DNA of 64,000 nucleotides from Calvatia gigantea (GCA_025093985.1 JACAAK010000009.1:1178001-1242000); one strand, 5' to 3'; positions 20,385 through 31,973 are shown, counted from the stretch's first letter. Program-made: numbers and translations. Notes: generated by a model from the sequence alone, not told the origin.

Positions 20385-22202
20385 TTACGCAGATAGGACT
20401 GAGTAGTCCAAAGATACCCCGTCATCATAATATTCGTCGTCGAAGGCATCACGGGGGTTTTCCAAGATTTGTTCTTGGAAACGTTGTTTCATATTTTCAA
20501 CAGCTTGGACGTGGTTGACATATTTCGGGCAATCTTCTGGTTTGTGTTTCGGGTTGAGAGTTTCGCAGAGTCGGCAGAAGTATTGGGGGCAGGTCCAGCA
20601 GTAATGGCCAGGGCGGGTTTTTCGACAGATGGGACAAGTGGTATGGGCACAATCACTGGCCCAGTGACCTACGGCAGGGAGGTGAAGTTTGGCACATTTT
20701 TCACAAAAGGCCTTCGGGTCGAAGTTCGGGTTGTTCATAGCTCGGGGTTGGATTGGGGTTCTTCCTCGTCCTGAGTTAGGGCCGAGGGGTTTTCGAATAG
20801 ACTTCTGAGGCTCAGAAGTTGGTCCAGTTGGCCCATTAAGTTGTGTATGGCCGTTTCGAATCGTTCGGGTGGGATGTGTCCATCTGGATGGGAAAGACGT
20901 GGATGAGGAAGGTACATGCGGTTCGGGGGAGGAGTTTCTCGCGGGGGAATCGGCTCGTTGGTGTGGTCTGACCTTAGAAGGGCCAGTTCGCTGGTTGGGT
21001 GGGATAGGCTTAACGCTATGCTCGTTGAGGTAGCGGGCGTAAGCCTGAGGTAATCCAAGGCTTCGTGATGCCTGGATAAATAGGGCCGCTCGATCGGTAG
21101 CGTGCTCATAATCCCGAGAAAGATGTTCGAGCTGTGAAATAGCGTCGCAGATAAAGCGCCAGTGATTTCGCTGATTGGCATTATGTAGATATTCGGTGCG
21201 GAAGCGAGTTCGATGGCCTCCCTTGAGGACCATCGTGTGGAGGGATCCCTCAGATGAGAAATCAGTTCTAGCCCATAACTCCATGGGTGAAGGTCTATCA
21301 TTCGCAGAGGAGGGCTCGGGGGAGAAGCGGCTTCGCCTGTTGGGATCTCAGTTGGACGGGTTGGCTGCGACGTAACCCGCGGCCGAGTGTTCAGTGGGGT
21401 GTTGTTCGTCCCAGGCTGACCTGGGGGGTTCCGGATTGACGGTGGTAGTTGTGGGGGACTTTGGAGAGAGGCCGGTGGTGGAGGGGGGAATGTGTCGTTG
21501 GTCGAGGACAGGAAGTTCTGCCCTAATAGATTTCGGGATCCCAGCTCGCTCCGAGGGGAGTGTTGGGGCGGGGTTGTCGGCCCGGATTGGGTAGACGTAC
21601 TTCGGCTTTGGCGACCAGAGGAGCCGCTGTGGGGTTGATTTCGTATCGTAGGTAGTGGTATGGGGAGTGGCTCCGGCAACGACGCTGGAGAAAGAGACTG
21701 GCAGGTCTCTTGGCTCGGGGTTGTTGGGTGGATTTGATATGTCTGGCTGCTGGGGATGAAGTTGGGATACAGCGGAGCTGCTTCCCATTCTTGTTGGGTA
21801 GGTGAGTCTATCCCAGGGGGTACTGGGAGATGATTCGGTGGAGGGGGGAATGTAGACGCAATCTGGACCGACGAAGACGTCGACCCAGAATTGTTTGTTC
21901 TGGTCTGCGAATTGTTGGAGCTCGTCTTTGGTAAAGACGGCATTCGGGAGGGTGATAATGGGTTTTTCGAGCAGTTCGTTAATTTGGACGGTGGGGAGAA
22001 TTGGGGTTTCATGGCCCACAGGTGTGACGGTGGGAGGGTAGGATATAGGAATATGAGGGGAGGAGGGGAGAGAATGGGCTTTTCTGACTGGGGAATTGTT
22101 TTTTGTAGAGAGGGAGGAGATGGAAGAGAGGGAAGGAGAGGGGGATGAGGCTACAATAGCCGCTTTCTTTCCCTTCTTATAGTTTTTTTGGGTTGGTGCC
22201 AT
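20385..22202 (-). pseudogene. Accessory ORF of C2: 605-codon Ser/Pro-rich protein with Cys/His-rich C-terminus, one internal TGA
   Basis: ATG at 22202 lies 104 bp after the pol stop, and the frame ends 32 bp before the 3' LTR. The only interruption is TGA at 21348-21350 (read as CGA before mutation). The first half is low-complexity Ser/Pro. The middle has a helical stretch (HWRFICDAISQLEHLSRDYE). The end has repeated Cys/His sets (FCEKCAKLHLPAVGHWASDC, CPICRKTRPGHYCWTC, CRLCETLNPKHKPEDC) that resemble stretched zinc knuckles and suggest nucleic-acid or metal binding. Family unknown to me. C3 carries the same ORF next to its LTR. Confidence 0.75.
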
Positions 22203-22305
22203 TGGTAGTTCGGTTTGTGGAAGTACTGTTAAGGAATGATGGAGAAGTTGGGTGAATCCTGGATTATTTATATCTTTTAGATGGGATGGGAATTAGGTGG
22301 TGTTC

Positions 22306-25300
22306 TCATTGGTATTTTCGTAACAGTTCTTGGGCATGTGGTAAGAGTTGTGCTTCGTTTTCCCAAGAGTTTTCTTCGTGACTGTAACCTTTCCATTTGA
22401 TATAGTATTCCCTTTGTTTATTCTTGGTTCTATGGTTCAAGATACCTTCAATTTCATATTCTTCTTCTCCTTCTATTATGTCAGGGAGAGGTGGTTGTGG
22501 GTTTGATCCATGGGTATTGTTTTCGGTGTATTTGGAGAGAAGGGTAGCGTGGAATACGTTGTGAATTTTCCATGTTTCAGGTAGTTTCAGTCGGTAGGAG
22601 AGTGGCAATAAGACTTCTTTGATGGTAAATGGTCCAAGGCGTTTTGGTGCGATCTTGTTTGATTTGAATGGGAGTTTCAGGTTTTTCTGTTCAAGCCACA
22701 CTTTTTGTCCTAGGGTGAAGGGTTTGAATTTTGCTTTGATTTGTTGCTCCATGCGTTCCATAGCTAGTTTGTGGGCAGCAATTGCTTCTCTTCATGCATG
22801 GTCTAGGAGTTCTATTCGTTCCTCAGTAGTGGTGAAGTTTGATTCCTCCAGAATAGTGGGGATTCCATGGGGTTTTGTTCCGTACATGAGTTCAAAAGGG
22901 GTTTGTTTCCGGTCTGAGTGTGTTCGTGAATTGTGGGAGAATTCGAGGATTGGGAGTGCTTTAGACCAGGAGGAGGGATTTCCTGTACAGTAGATAGATA
23001 GGTACGCTGCAATTTCCTGATTGAATCGTTCTGTTGTTCCATCCGATTGAGGGTGGTAGGCTGATGAGAATGATTGGGTGATTCCAAGTCATTTCATGAG
23101 AGCTTGACTGGAGTTTGCTCGGAATCTGGGGTCACGGTCGGAGATTATCTTGTCCGGTAGTCCGAATCTGGTGTAGACTTTGTCTATAATTATGTCGGCA
23201 ATTCCTTTGGCGGTGATTTCCTTTGTACAAGGAGTGAGAATTACCCCCTTCGTAAGTCCATGGTCCACTATGGACAAGATTGAGTCGAATCCGTGGGATT
23301 TTGGCAAATCAGTCAGCAGATCCATAGCAATATGGGCGAATGGTCTAGTAGATATCGGTGGTGGTATCGGTTGCAATGAAGGGTGGGAAGGATTTCGGTT
23401 AATTTTGAATTGTTGGCATTCGCTGCATCCTTTAACATAATTTCGTATGAAGGTACTCATTCCTGGCCAATATACTTCAGCTTTGGCGAGGCGATAAGTT
23501 TCTTGTTCTCCAGGGTGTCCGACTGAAGGGTGGTCGTGGTATCGTTGGATGACACGTCGGCGGAGTTCCATGTCTTCTGGGATGATGACCTTTCCTTCGA
23601 ATGTCATAAGATGTCCATGTGGCCTGGGAATCATCCCGTATTTCGGATTTATTGCTTCTGGTGATTCTGATAGAAGCCGTTTCATGGCTTCCATGGTGAT
23701 TTCGTCATATTTCGATGATTTTACGATGTCATTCTGTAATTCCTGATCAACCATGGAGATGAACAGTTCGTCTGGTAATACAGTGATTTCCCTGAGGAAT
23801 ACTTCCTCGGGTAAGACAATAACATTTTCATTGTCATTGTCATCATCTGGGGTGTGATCTGGTCGACGTGAGAGGGCATCGGTGGCAGGTATTTTGGTTC
23901 CTGGGACGTGTTCAATTGCGAAGTCGAAGTGTGAGAGGAAACCAAGCCATCGAGCTTGTCTTCTGGAGATGTTTTGGGGTTTTCTCCAAAAGGTGAGGTT
24001 CTTGTGATCAGTTCGTATGGTTACGTGATGTTGGGCTCCTTCTAGGTAATGTCGCCATTCTTCTAGTGCCGTGATTATGGCAAGGAGTTCCCTGTCGTGT
24101 ATTTCGTAGTTTCGTTGGGTAGGATTGAATGCTTTGGATAGGAAAGCTACTGGGTGGTAGTTTCCGTTCATGTCTTGCTGTGATAAGACTGCTCCCAAGG
24201 CGTATTTTGAGGCATCGGTTTCGATAAAGAAGGGTTTTGTTTGGTCCGGCATCAGCAAAACGGGTTTCTTCATGAATTCGGATTTTAGTTGGCTGAAGGC
24301 TTCGTTTGCTTTGTGTTCCCATTCGAATTTCTTTGTTTTGGATAGAAGAGCATTAAGCGGTTGAGAGATGTCGGCATAGCGATGTATGAATTTTTGGTAG
24401 AAGTTACAGAATCCCATGAATTTTCTGACATCACGGGTAGTGCGGGGTAAGGGCCATTCTTCTATTCCACGGAGTTTGGTGTTGTCCATTTCAATCTTGT
24501 CGGGGGAGATTATCATGCCGAGATATTCTAGATGGGTTTTATCGAATTCACATTTTTCTAGTTTCAGGTATAGATCATTGTCTTTCAAGATCTGAAGTGC
24601 TTCCAAAGTAAGGCGATCCATTTCTTCCTGAGTTTTTGCGTAGATGAGGATGTCGTCCATATAAATTATAATTCCTCCTTTATCTAGCATTTTTGCGAAT
24701 ATGGTGTCCATCATCTTTTGGAAGGTGGCCGGGGAATTGCACATTCCAAAGAACATGACGTTCGGTTCATAAAGTCCGATTGGAGTTTTGAATGCGGCTT
24801 TCCATTGGTCTCCTTCTCGAATACGGATGTTGTTGTATCCGAGTCGGACGTCCATTTTCGTGAATAGTTTTGCTCCTTGAAGTTTGTCCATAATTGTTGT
24901 TATCATAGGAATAGGGTACGCGTTCTTCTTGGTATGTTTATTTAGATATTGGTAATCTTGACATGGTCGAAGTTTCCCGTCCTTCTTTCCTACGAAGAAG
25001 AAGGATGAGGCCATGGGAGATTCAGATTCTCGGATGTATCCTTTTCGGAGGTTTTCGTTTATGAACTTCTTGAGTTCTTCGGTTTCAAGGGGTGATAAGG
25101 GGTACGTTTTCCCTAGTTCTGGTTTGAAGGTATCCAAGAGTTCAATTTTATGGTCGTATGGCCTTGGAGGGGGGAATCGCTCGGATTTCTTTGTGTTGAA
25201 TAGTGAAGCAAATTTCTTGTATTTCCTGGGTACCTTTGTATCGGTTTTTGGGGTTGATTTTTGTGCGAGACTCGTAGCTTGGGTGATCTTCGTATTGATT

Positions 25301-26025
25301 TCGAGTTCATGTGGAGTTTGAGTGATTTCGTAGAGTTCATGTTCCAAATGGAATTCATCGAAATCAATGTTTTCCAAGTAGAGTTTGAGTTCATCAATAG
25401 AGAGTTCAGGTTCTTCCGAATGGATGATCGCTTCAAAGACTTTTACAGCAAGTGGGTCAAAGTCTTCGTCTAGGTAGGTGTAACGTTCGGTATCATTCAT
25501 TCCATGGATGTCTAAGGCGATTTCGTTGATAGTTGTAGGTCTGTTTGTGGATTTTACGATTAAGGGTATGATGTTGTCATTGTTTCGCCATTTGAACTCT
25601 TGAGTAGTCCAATTTATGTCTGGATTTGTTTGTTGTAGCCACGGGTATCCTAGGATTAGATCTTTGGATCCTATTCCTGAGACGTAGGCTTTGAATTGGC
25701 ATTGTTTTCCATCAATTAAGGCGTTCAATTCAACACTTTCATAGATTGATCCATTTTCATTGGAGGTTCCATCTGCATTAGATACTTTGATAGGGTGTTT
25801 GATAGGGCGTATTCGTAGTCCATAGGTGTTTGTAAAATTCGAGGAGATGAAATTTCCTTGGGCTCCAGAGTCAATTAGAGCAGTGACTGGGATATTTTGT
25901 AGATGGTTCTGATTGAGTTTGATAGGGAGAAAGATTGATGCTTTATTGTCCGAGGTAGGGAGTTTTATTAGATTGATTTGTGGGTCACCCAGCGATTCCT
26001 TTACAGGATCGGGTGACACCTTCAA
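22306..26025 (-). pseudogene. C2 pol polyprotein (protease-RT-RNase H-integrase-chromodomain), two nonsense codons
   Basis: One frame runs from the gag overlap to 22306. It holds the protease (ALIDSGAQGNFISSNF), RT (FTKMDVRLGYNNIRI; IIIYMDDILIYAKT), RNase H (FIETDASKYALGAVLSQ), the integrase zinc region (HPGEQETYRLAKAEVYWPG, GCSECQQFK), the core (HIAMDLLTDLPKSHGF; KIISDRDPRFRANSS; E in GTTERFNQEI) and the chromodomain (YYIKWKGYSHEENSWENE). TGA at 23089-23091 (ALMK*LGI) and near 22787 (LLDHA*REA) both replace Arg CGA. Otherwise the frame is intact over about 1,240 codons. Confidence 0.9.
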
Positions 26026-28096
26026 AAATTCCCAAAGGGTTTGAGCGTTGGGTCAGAGATATATGCTTCTCTGAATTCCATTCTTTCGTCCGTTGGAAGT
26101 TCTCTGATCATTGCTTGGATATCGAGTGCAGAGATCTTTCGGGTTTGATTAGGAGCGGCACCGGAGTAATTTCTAGAAGCTTGAGGTTGTGAGGGTTGTG
26201 CATAACGGGGTGGTTGCATGAATCTTCTTTGTGGTGGGTTGGGCCGTCTAGGAGGTGGTTTTTCCTTGGACAAGTTTGGGTCAGGATTTGGACAGTTGCT
26301 GATAAGGTGTCCAAATTTTCCGCAACCTGTGCATTTCCCAGCTTTGTAGCGAGCGACTTGCTCAGTAGTAAATACAGCGTTTAGTTGTAATTCGGGGTTA
26401 TCCAAGTCGTAGCCTTCATGAGTGTAGTCTTGCTCTGGGGAATATAGTTCTTCGTCTTCGTAGGGCGGTTCGTAGGGGTCCTGAGGTTCTGCCTGCATTT
26501 CATGTATGGTTCGTGCAGGTTGGCGATTTGGTTGAAAACGAGTGTAGTAGGTTGGTTGGAAACGGGGTGGTTGGTAGGGAGTTGGGTTTCGAGGGAAGTT
26601 TCTAGGCCACATTGCGTCGGCTTGACGATTGACTGAGTCTCGTCGTACTGCATCGGTATACCATTCAGCAATGGTTTCGGGTGGTCCTTCTTTTCTAGTC
26701 CATACTTCTCTTGCGAGATTAGGATTGAGTCCTCGTTTATATTGTTCAATTAATGCTTCATTGTCTTGAATTCCTCCAATAGATGCAAGGCGTTGGAATT
26801 CGAGATTAAAGTCTGCTGCTGAGGACTTATTTTGCTTTAATTCGTACCATTGTCTTCGTGCAGTGATTTGTTCATCTACTGGAGTGAAGTGTTTCAAGAT
26901 TTCGATTTCGAACTCTTCGAAGGTAGAGTATCTCCAAGGGATGGGTTTTCCACGGGCATCTGTAATTCGGCTTTTGTAATATTGTTCAGACCAGAATCCG
27001 GCTTTCCCTTCGACCATAAGGCCGAGGACGAATCTGATCTGTCGCTGGTCATCCGTAAATGCTCTAGGGTTCATTTCGAGATAGTTTTTGACTAGCATCC
27101 ACCAAGTTTTGAATCGGGGGTTTGTTCCATCGAAGTTCGGGGGTTTTTGTCCGATTTCTTTTGAATTCCCATCGTTTCCTACAAATTGAATGGCTGGAGT
27201 ATGATGTCTTCGTCGACCTCCTCCTTCTCTTCCAATGGAGAAAGAGGACGGAGTGAATGAACCATGGCTGGAGTTTCGTGAAGAGGGAGGGGAGGGAGAG
27301 GGCGCTCTTCCTTGTCGACCTCTATGGGGAGGATCTTCTCTGGGTGTTCTTCGTCATCCAATTCCGAAGATGGGAGTTGTAGCTCCTGATCGGGGTGGTG
27401 GTTGGTCAGTTGGTTCATTATTTGTTTAGTTTGCGTTTGAGTGGAAGTAGCCATGCCTTCGATTTCTGGATGAATTGGTTCTTGTGATTCAAGGCCTGGG
27501 ATATCTGGGTATTCGAGGGTGTCTGGAGTGTATATAAGATGGGTTCCTTCTCGATTGAGGATGTCTTGGAAGTCAGATGGATGTTCGGGCAGCTGATGGA
27601 ACGTCTCGTTGTCTTCATTGTCTTCAAGGACGGATGGTAAGGTGTGGGGGTTTTCGATTCCGAATTGGGAAGGGGATACAGCTCTGGATGGTGTCTGTGG
27701 CAGTGACTCTTGAGATGGACCTTGCTCAGGTGAATCGGGTCGAAAATAGTTGAATTTGCCACTTTGTGTTGGTTTCGGTGGTTCAGGCTCAGTGGATTTC
27801 CTAGTAGGTGCTGGTAACTCTTGTAGTAGTTTCGGTTTTTGTGATCTAGTGCGTGGGGTATGATAAATCCTTTCTAAGAATGGTGCAGAAGGTCTTTCTG
27901 GTTGATGAGTTCATTTAGGCGGGGGAGTAGTAGGAGACTCGAATGAGTGTTGGGTTGGTGTATGGAATGATCGTTCTGGGGATGAGGAAGGAGGGTGTAA
28001 GGGACGTTTCCCTTTTTGCGACGTGGTGAGGAAAGATAGATAGCGGTAGCCAGGCCCGCTCTTCTCAACGCTACTTGGCGGAGGACAGATAAACAA
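26022..28096 (-). pseudogene. C2 gag, with frame breaks in the N-terminal part
   Basis: 26022-27098 is solid: capsid (KTWWMLVKNYLEMNPRAF, HFTPVDEQITARRQWYELKQ) and one CCHC knuckle (CTGCGKFGHLISNC). Upstream the protein continues as a Pro-rich, acidic N-terminus in another frame (for example DILNREGTHLIYTPDTLEYP), ending at TAG 27179. A one-base indel near 27182 would join the two frames. A further stop lies near 27905. C1 at the left window edge keeps a different reading there, so the breaks are copy-specific. Confidence 0.78.
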
Positions 28097-28243
28097 ATCA
28101 GTGGACCCGAAGTTCCACTCTTCTTAACCCTATTACCGGGAAGGCTTCTCAATGTCAACTGGACGGAGGGATAGTCGGCAGAAGCTGGCCGTAAGAGACT
28201 GGAGTCGTATAGAAACGAGAGAAAGGAGGGGAGGTTATTCTTA

Positions 28244-28865
28244 TGTTACGTGCGTTACCTTACTTCGCAACCGGGCCCGGATCATCTCCACTCAGGGAGA
28301 GGTTCAACACTATAGCCCAGGAGTATTTGACAAGTCTCAATGACTTCTGTGCAGGCTTCGGATCGCTCCCTCGAGTAGAAGCTCGCGCTTGCCTGAGAAG
28401 TCCGAGTTAAGTGTCACTGCAGTCCCCAAGGTTGTTAGCCTTGTAGCAGACGAGCGAAGATAAGGAAGCTTGTTACTAGAATAACCTGAAGTAATACAAA
28501 GTACTACTTAAGGTTTATATACTAGCTGCGAATAGGAGATGAGAGATTACGTAGTAAGTAGATATAAGTCAATGAGAACTACTACGGGTTAATTGGTAAT
28601 CTAAGGAATCATAGGGATAGGTGAAATGAATAGAAGAACGAGTACGAGTCATAAGAAGATGGAGTCAGGTAAAGAGAAGTACGATGATGGGAAAGAGGAA
28701 GATGAAACAGGAACATGATTCAGAATGAATCATAAGAAGCAAAGGTAGAAGTACATGTGATAAATAAATAAAGAACGGACCGGGGTATACAACAAGAATG
28801 GAAAGCTCGTACGGAAGGTTAATACGTTAATGCGGAGAGTCCGGGGGTGTGGTAAGTTGGTAACA
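28244..28865 (-). repeat. 5' LTR of C2
   Basis: 622 bp, TGTTACGTGCGTTACC to GGTAAGTTGGTAACA. It is followed immediately by a family A LTR whose first bases are altered (AATTGTGGATTTC for TGTTATGGATTTC). The identical junction recurs at 31667, showing that the region was duplicated. Confidence 0.9.
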
Positions 28866-29172
28866 ATTGTGGATTTCTACCAATCATGTCATGCCTCCAT
28901 TTTTATCCCCATTTTTGTTCTATTCATATACTTGTTTCATCTATTACTGTCCAGCAATCTCTGAGTATAACTTGTATTGACTACCATGCCATTGATATTA
29001 GGCATACTATATAGTTGCTCCATCCATTCAGCTGGATGACCTTTTGTATATAAGCATACATACATCTGCATGTATTCAGTATGCTTAACCACCTGGTTGT
29101 TTTCCCTTACTTACCCCTCAAGCCTTAAGCCTAAGCTGCAACCTGAGGTCTTAACAGACTAAGGTCATAACA
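28866..29172 (+). repeat. Family A LTR, plus orientation
   Basis: It aligns with 33609-33912 from GGATTTCTACCAATC to GGTCATAACA. No internal element sequence follows; it is a solo or rearranged LTR joined directly to the C2 LTR. A second copy lies at 31668-31973. Confidence 0.8.
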
Positions 29173-29518
29173 GTTAATGCATTATGCTCTAGATATGCTA
29201 TTGGTAGTAAATAGCTCTCCCTGTACCCAGGTTGTAGGATGTTCTCCAAGGACTTCATCTGGCCAGAATCACAACTGGTCATATAGTACACTGTTAAAAT
29301 TGCTTTTAGTTAAGCACAGTGGTCATTCTGTAGCTGCCACTATCCATCATCAATGGCCATAGTGTTTTACAGTGATTGAGTACTCTTTAGTATACTGTTG
29401 GACCTCTTAGATTAGATTGTACTACTACAGGAAGGTTTGGATGTAATTGTTAGATTAGGCTTGTATGCCTTAGATTAAGTGATTTTCAAGTATGAAAAAC
29501 AGCTTTGCTATTACAGCA
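29173..29518. repeat. Unclassified AT-rich repeat D, copy 1 (internal deletion)
   Basis: It is nearly identical to 31974-32637 but lacks about 326 bp between CTCCAAGGACTTCA and TCTGGCCAGAATC. No coding potential was found. The longer copy has a TATAAATA-like box, so an LTR or small non-autonomous element is possible, but clear TG...CA ends and target duplications are not visible. Confidence 0.45.
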
Positions 29519-29741
29519 ACATAGTAAAAGAAAACAGATAGTGGTTACTAGGCCTGCTCTACTCAATGCTTGCTAAGGTGGAGGCTTCTCAACATGTTAG
29601 TATACAGAGGATAAACAACACTAATAGTGGCAGTCCTACTCTTCTCAACACAATTTAGCAAGGAGAATCCTAGTAGACCCAAATTTCTACTCTTCTTAAC
29701 CTTATTACCAGAAAGGCTTCTCAATATCAACAGACAGAGGA
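29519..29741 (-). repeat. Family C leader fragment
   Basis: The sequence resembles the leader upstream of the C1 and C2 LTRs (AAGAAAACAGATAG, GGCTTCTC, AGAGGAATAATTGGC), strongly depleted in CpG. It breaks at AATAATTGGC, where accessory ORF X begins. The same leader continues unbroken in the second copy (32638-32933). Confidence 0.65.
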
Positions 29742-30513
29742 ATAATTGGCCCAAAACAAACGACTCGCAGTAAACCGCCATATCACCCTCGCCACCGCTT
29801 GCATCACCTTCGCGGACATGTATGCCGGATTCGCCAATGCATCGTCCTCCACTAGCCAGCACATCCCCGCCATCTTCCGCGCGTTGGAATTATCCACCCT
29901 CACGCCTAGCGAACAGAATCGAGTTCATAGCCTTCAGAGTCGTGTTGACCTCGCTCTAGAGGTATTCAACCACCTCGATATCGCTGACATCTTCCTAGAA
30001 CTCGCAGACGTCGCTATGAACTTACTAGGACGCGACAAAACCACAGAAGACCCAGACATCGATCAACTCGTTACACGCATCGGAATCACTCTCGCTGACC
30101 TACACACCACCATCCGTTCCCCACCAACCAAACGAGCAGACACGCCCATGGATGAAGAAACCACTGTCTCAATGAAGGAGGAAGTCAATGCACTCCGACG
30201 ATTCATAAAGACCATCACCCCACCACAGATCGTGTCGGTTTTTCTCCCACCAACAAGATTCCGCAGTGTACTACCAGGCCAAGAAAAGGACCAACATTAT
30301 TGGAACGCGATAGTCAAGAGCTATTGGGACAACTCAACCATCACCGAGTTCCCCTACAATGGAGTCCCAGTCCCTATCCGTCAAGATGGCCGCAGCCACT
30401 TGCCCGTCTTCTTCGCATGCTCCAATGAAGGAAAGTACCTGATCGGGGCCACCAAGAAAGCCCTCGCCGCAGCCGTAGTCAATGGAGAGTTTGACGAACT
30501 TCCTGAGGCATGA
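29742..30513 (+). CDS. Family A accessory ORF X, open 255-codon copy lacking its 5' end
   Basis: The frame is open from the junction at about 29742 to TGA at 30513. There is no ATG at the start; the first is at 29817 (MYAGFANASS). Compared with A2, about the first 75 residues are missing. Features are an Ala-rich helical start (ITLATACITFADMY), a middle with many acidic and Leu residues (DIADIFLELADVAMNLLG) and a conserved C-terminal block (PGQEKDQHYWNAIVKSYWDN, GVPVPIRQDG, LIGATKKALAAAVVNGEFDE). No known domain is recognised. CpG is abundant, unlike A1 and A2, so it came recently from a less mutated element. A polypurine stretch and family A LTR follow. Expression is doubtful because the start is missing. 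Confidence 0.6.
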
Positions 30514-30531
30514 AGTCTAATTGGAGGGTAT

Positions 30532-30831
30532 TGTTATGAGTTTCCACCGATCATAACGAGTTCCGTGTTATTCTACATTCCTAACTATCTGCGTACCTGT
30601 TTCAGTTATTCTAGTCCAGCGTTCTCCAATGATATGACTCGTACCAACTACTACGCCTTGACCAGACGTTTCATGTAGTTACTCCATCCGTTCAACCGGA
30701 TAGATCTAGATGTATTTAAGCGTACATACACCCTGTTGTATTCGGTACGCTTAACCACCTTTGTTCTCTTTCCCTTACTCGCCCTCAAGACTTAGCCAGA
30801 GCTGCAACCTGAGGTCTAAACCGACTAGGGA
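30532..30831 (+). repeat. Family A LTR, lacking its last bases
   Basis: It starts TGTTATGAG directly after the polypurine stretch GGAGGGTATTG of ORF X, so it is the 3' LTR of the fragment carrying ORF X. It keeps CpG-rich sequence and a GTATTTAAGCG box. It ends in CCGACTAGGG without the terminal ATAACA, at the junction with a family C leader. Confidence 0.82.
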
Positions 30832-31667
30832 CGAATGAGTGTTGGGTTGGTGTATGGAATGATCGTTCTGAAAAATGAGGAAGGAGGGTGTAAGGGATGT
30901 TTCCCTTTTCTGCGACTGGTGAGGAAAGATAGATAGCGGTAGCCAGGCCTGCTCTTCTCAACGCTACTTGGCGGAGGACAGATAAACAAATCAGTGGACC
31001 CGAAGTTCCACTCTTCTTAACCCTATTACCGGGAAGGCTTCTCAATGTCAACTGGACGGAGGGATAGTCGGCAGAAGCTGGCTGTAAGAGACTGGAGTTG
31101 TATAGAAACGAGAGAAGGGAGGTGAGGTTATTCTTATGTTACGTGCGTTACCTTACTTCGCAACCGGGCCCGGATCGTCTCCACTCAGGGAGAGGTTCAA
31201 CGCTATAGCCCAGGAGTATTAGACAAGTCTCAATGACTTCTGTGCAGGCTGACGAGCGAAGATAAGGAAGCTTGTTACTAGAATAACCTGAAGTAATACA
31301 AAGTACTACTTAAGGTTTATATACTAGCTGCGAATAGGAGATGAGAGATTACGTAGTAAGTAGATATAAGTCAATGAGAACTACTACAGGTTAATTGGTA
31401 ATCTAAGGAATCATAGGGATAGGTGAAATGAATAGAAGAACGAGTACGAGTCATAAGAAGATGGAGTCAGGTAAAGAGAAGTACGATGATGGGAAAGAGG
31501 AAGATGAAACAGGAACATGATTCAGAATGAATCATAAGAAGCAAAGGTAGAAGTACATGTGATAAATAAATAAAGAACGGACCGGGGTATACAACAAGAA
31601 TGGAAAGCTCGTACGGAAGGTTAATACGTTAATGCGGAGAGTCCGGGGGTGTGGTAAGTTGGTAACA
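30832..31667 (-). repeat. Second copy of the C2 leader and 5' LTR (LTR 31137-31667, 91-bp internal deletion)
   Basis: The stretch repeats 27.94-28.87 kb almost base for base: leader from CGAATGAGTGTTGGG, then the LTR from TGTTACGTGCG to GGTAACA. The LTR lacks about 91 bp between GTGCAGGCT and GACGAGCG. It belongs to the tandem duplication with 28-29.7 kb. Confidence 0.85.
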
Positions 31668-31973
31668 ATTGTGGATTTCTACCAATCATGTCATGCCTCC
31701 ATTTTTATCCCCATTTTTGTTCTATTCATATACTTGTTTCATCTATTACTGTCCAGCAATCTCTGAGTATAACTTGTATTGACTACCATGCCATTGATAT
31801 TAGGCATACTATATAGTTGCTCCATCCATTCAGCTGGATGACCTTTTGTATATAAGCATACATACATCTGCATGTATTCAGTATGCTTAACCACCTGGTT
31901 GTTTTCCCTTACTTACCCTCAAGCCTTAAGCCTAAGCTGCAACCTGAGGTCTTAACAGACTAAGGTCATAACA
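31668..31973 (+). repeat. Family A LTR, duplicate of 28866-29172
   Basis: The sequence and the altered left junction are the same as at 28866. It differs from that copy by very few bases, which dates the duplication as recent compared with the decay of the LTR. Confidence 0.82.

Larger units (their letters stand above)
19731..28865 (-). mobile_element. Element C2: 9.1 kb Ty3/gypsy chromovirus with an extra 3' ORF
   Basis: Two 622-bp LTRs (19731-20352 and 28244-28865) differ by about a dozen transitions by eye, so C2 is the youngest complete element here. Minus-strand order is 5' LTR, leader, gag, pol (protease, RT, RNase H, integrase, chromodomain), accessory ORF, 3' LTR. Flanking 5-mers (GTTGA left, ATTGT right) do not match, so one end was probably rearranged. 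Nonsense changes block pol twice and the accessory ORF once. Confidence 0.9.

Noticed and set aside
20735..22012. 425-codon minus-strand frame overlapping the C2 accessory ORF
   Set aside because: The decayed C3 copy and the Cys-rich C-terminus support the other frame (22202-20385). This one is a low-complexity shadow.
27418..27762. 114-codon minus-strand frame in the C2 gag region
   Set aside because: The overlapping frame carries the acidic, Pro-rich gag N-terminus and continues to 27179. This frame is a shadow.
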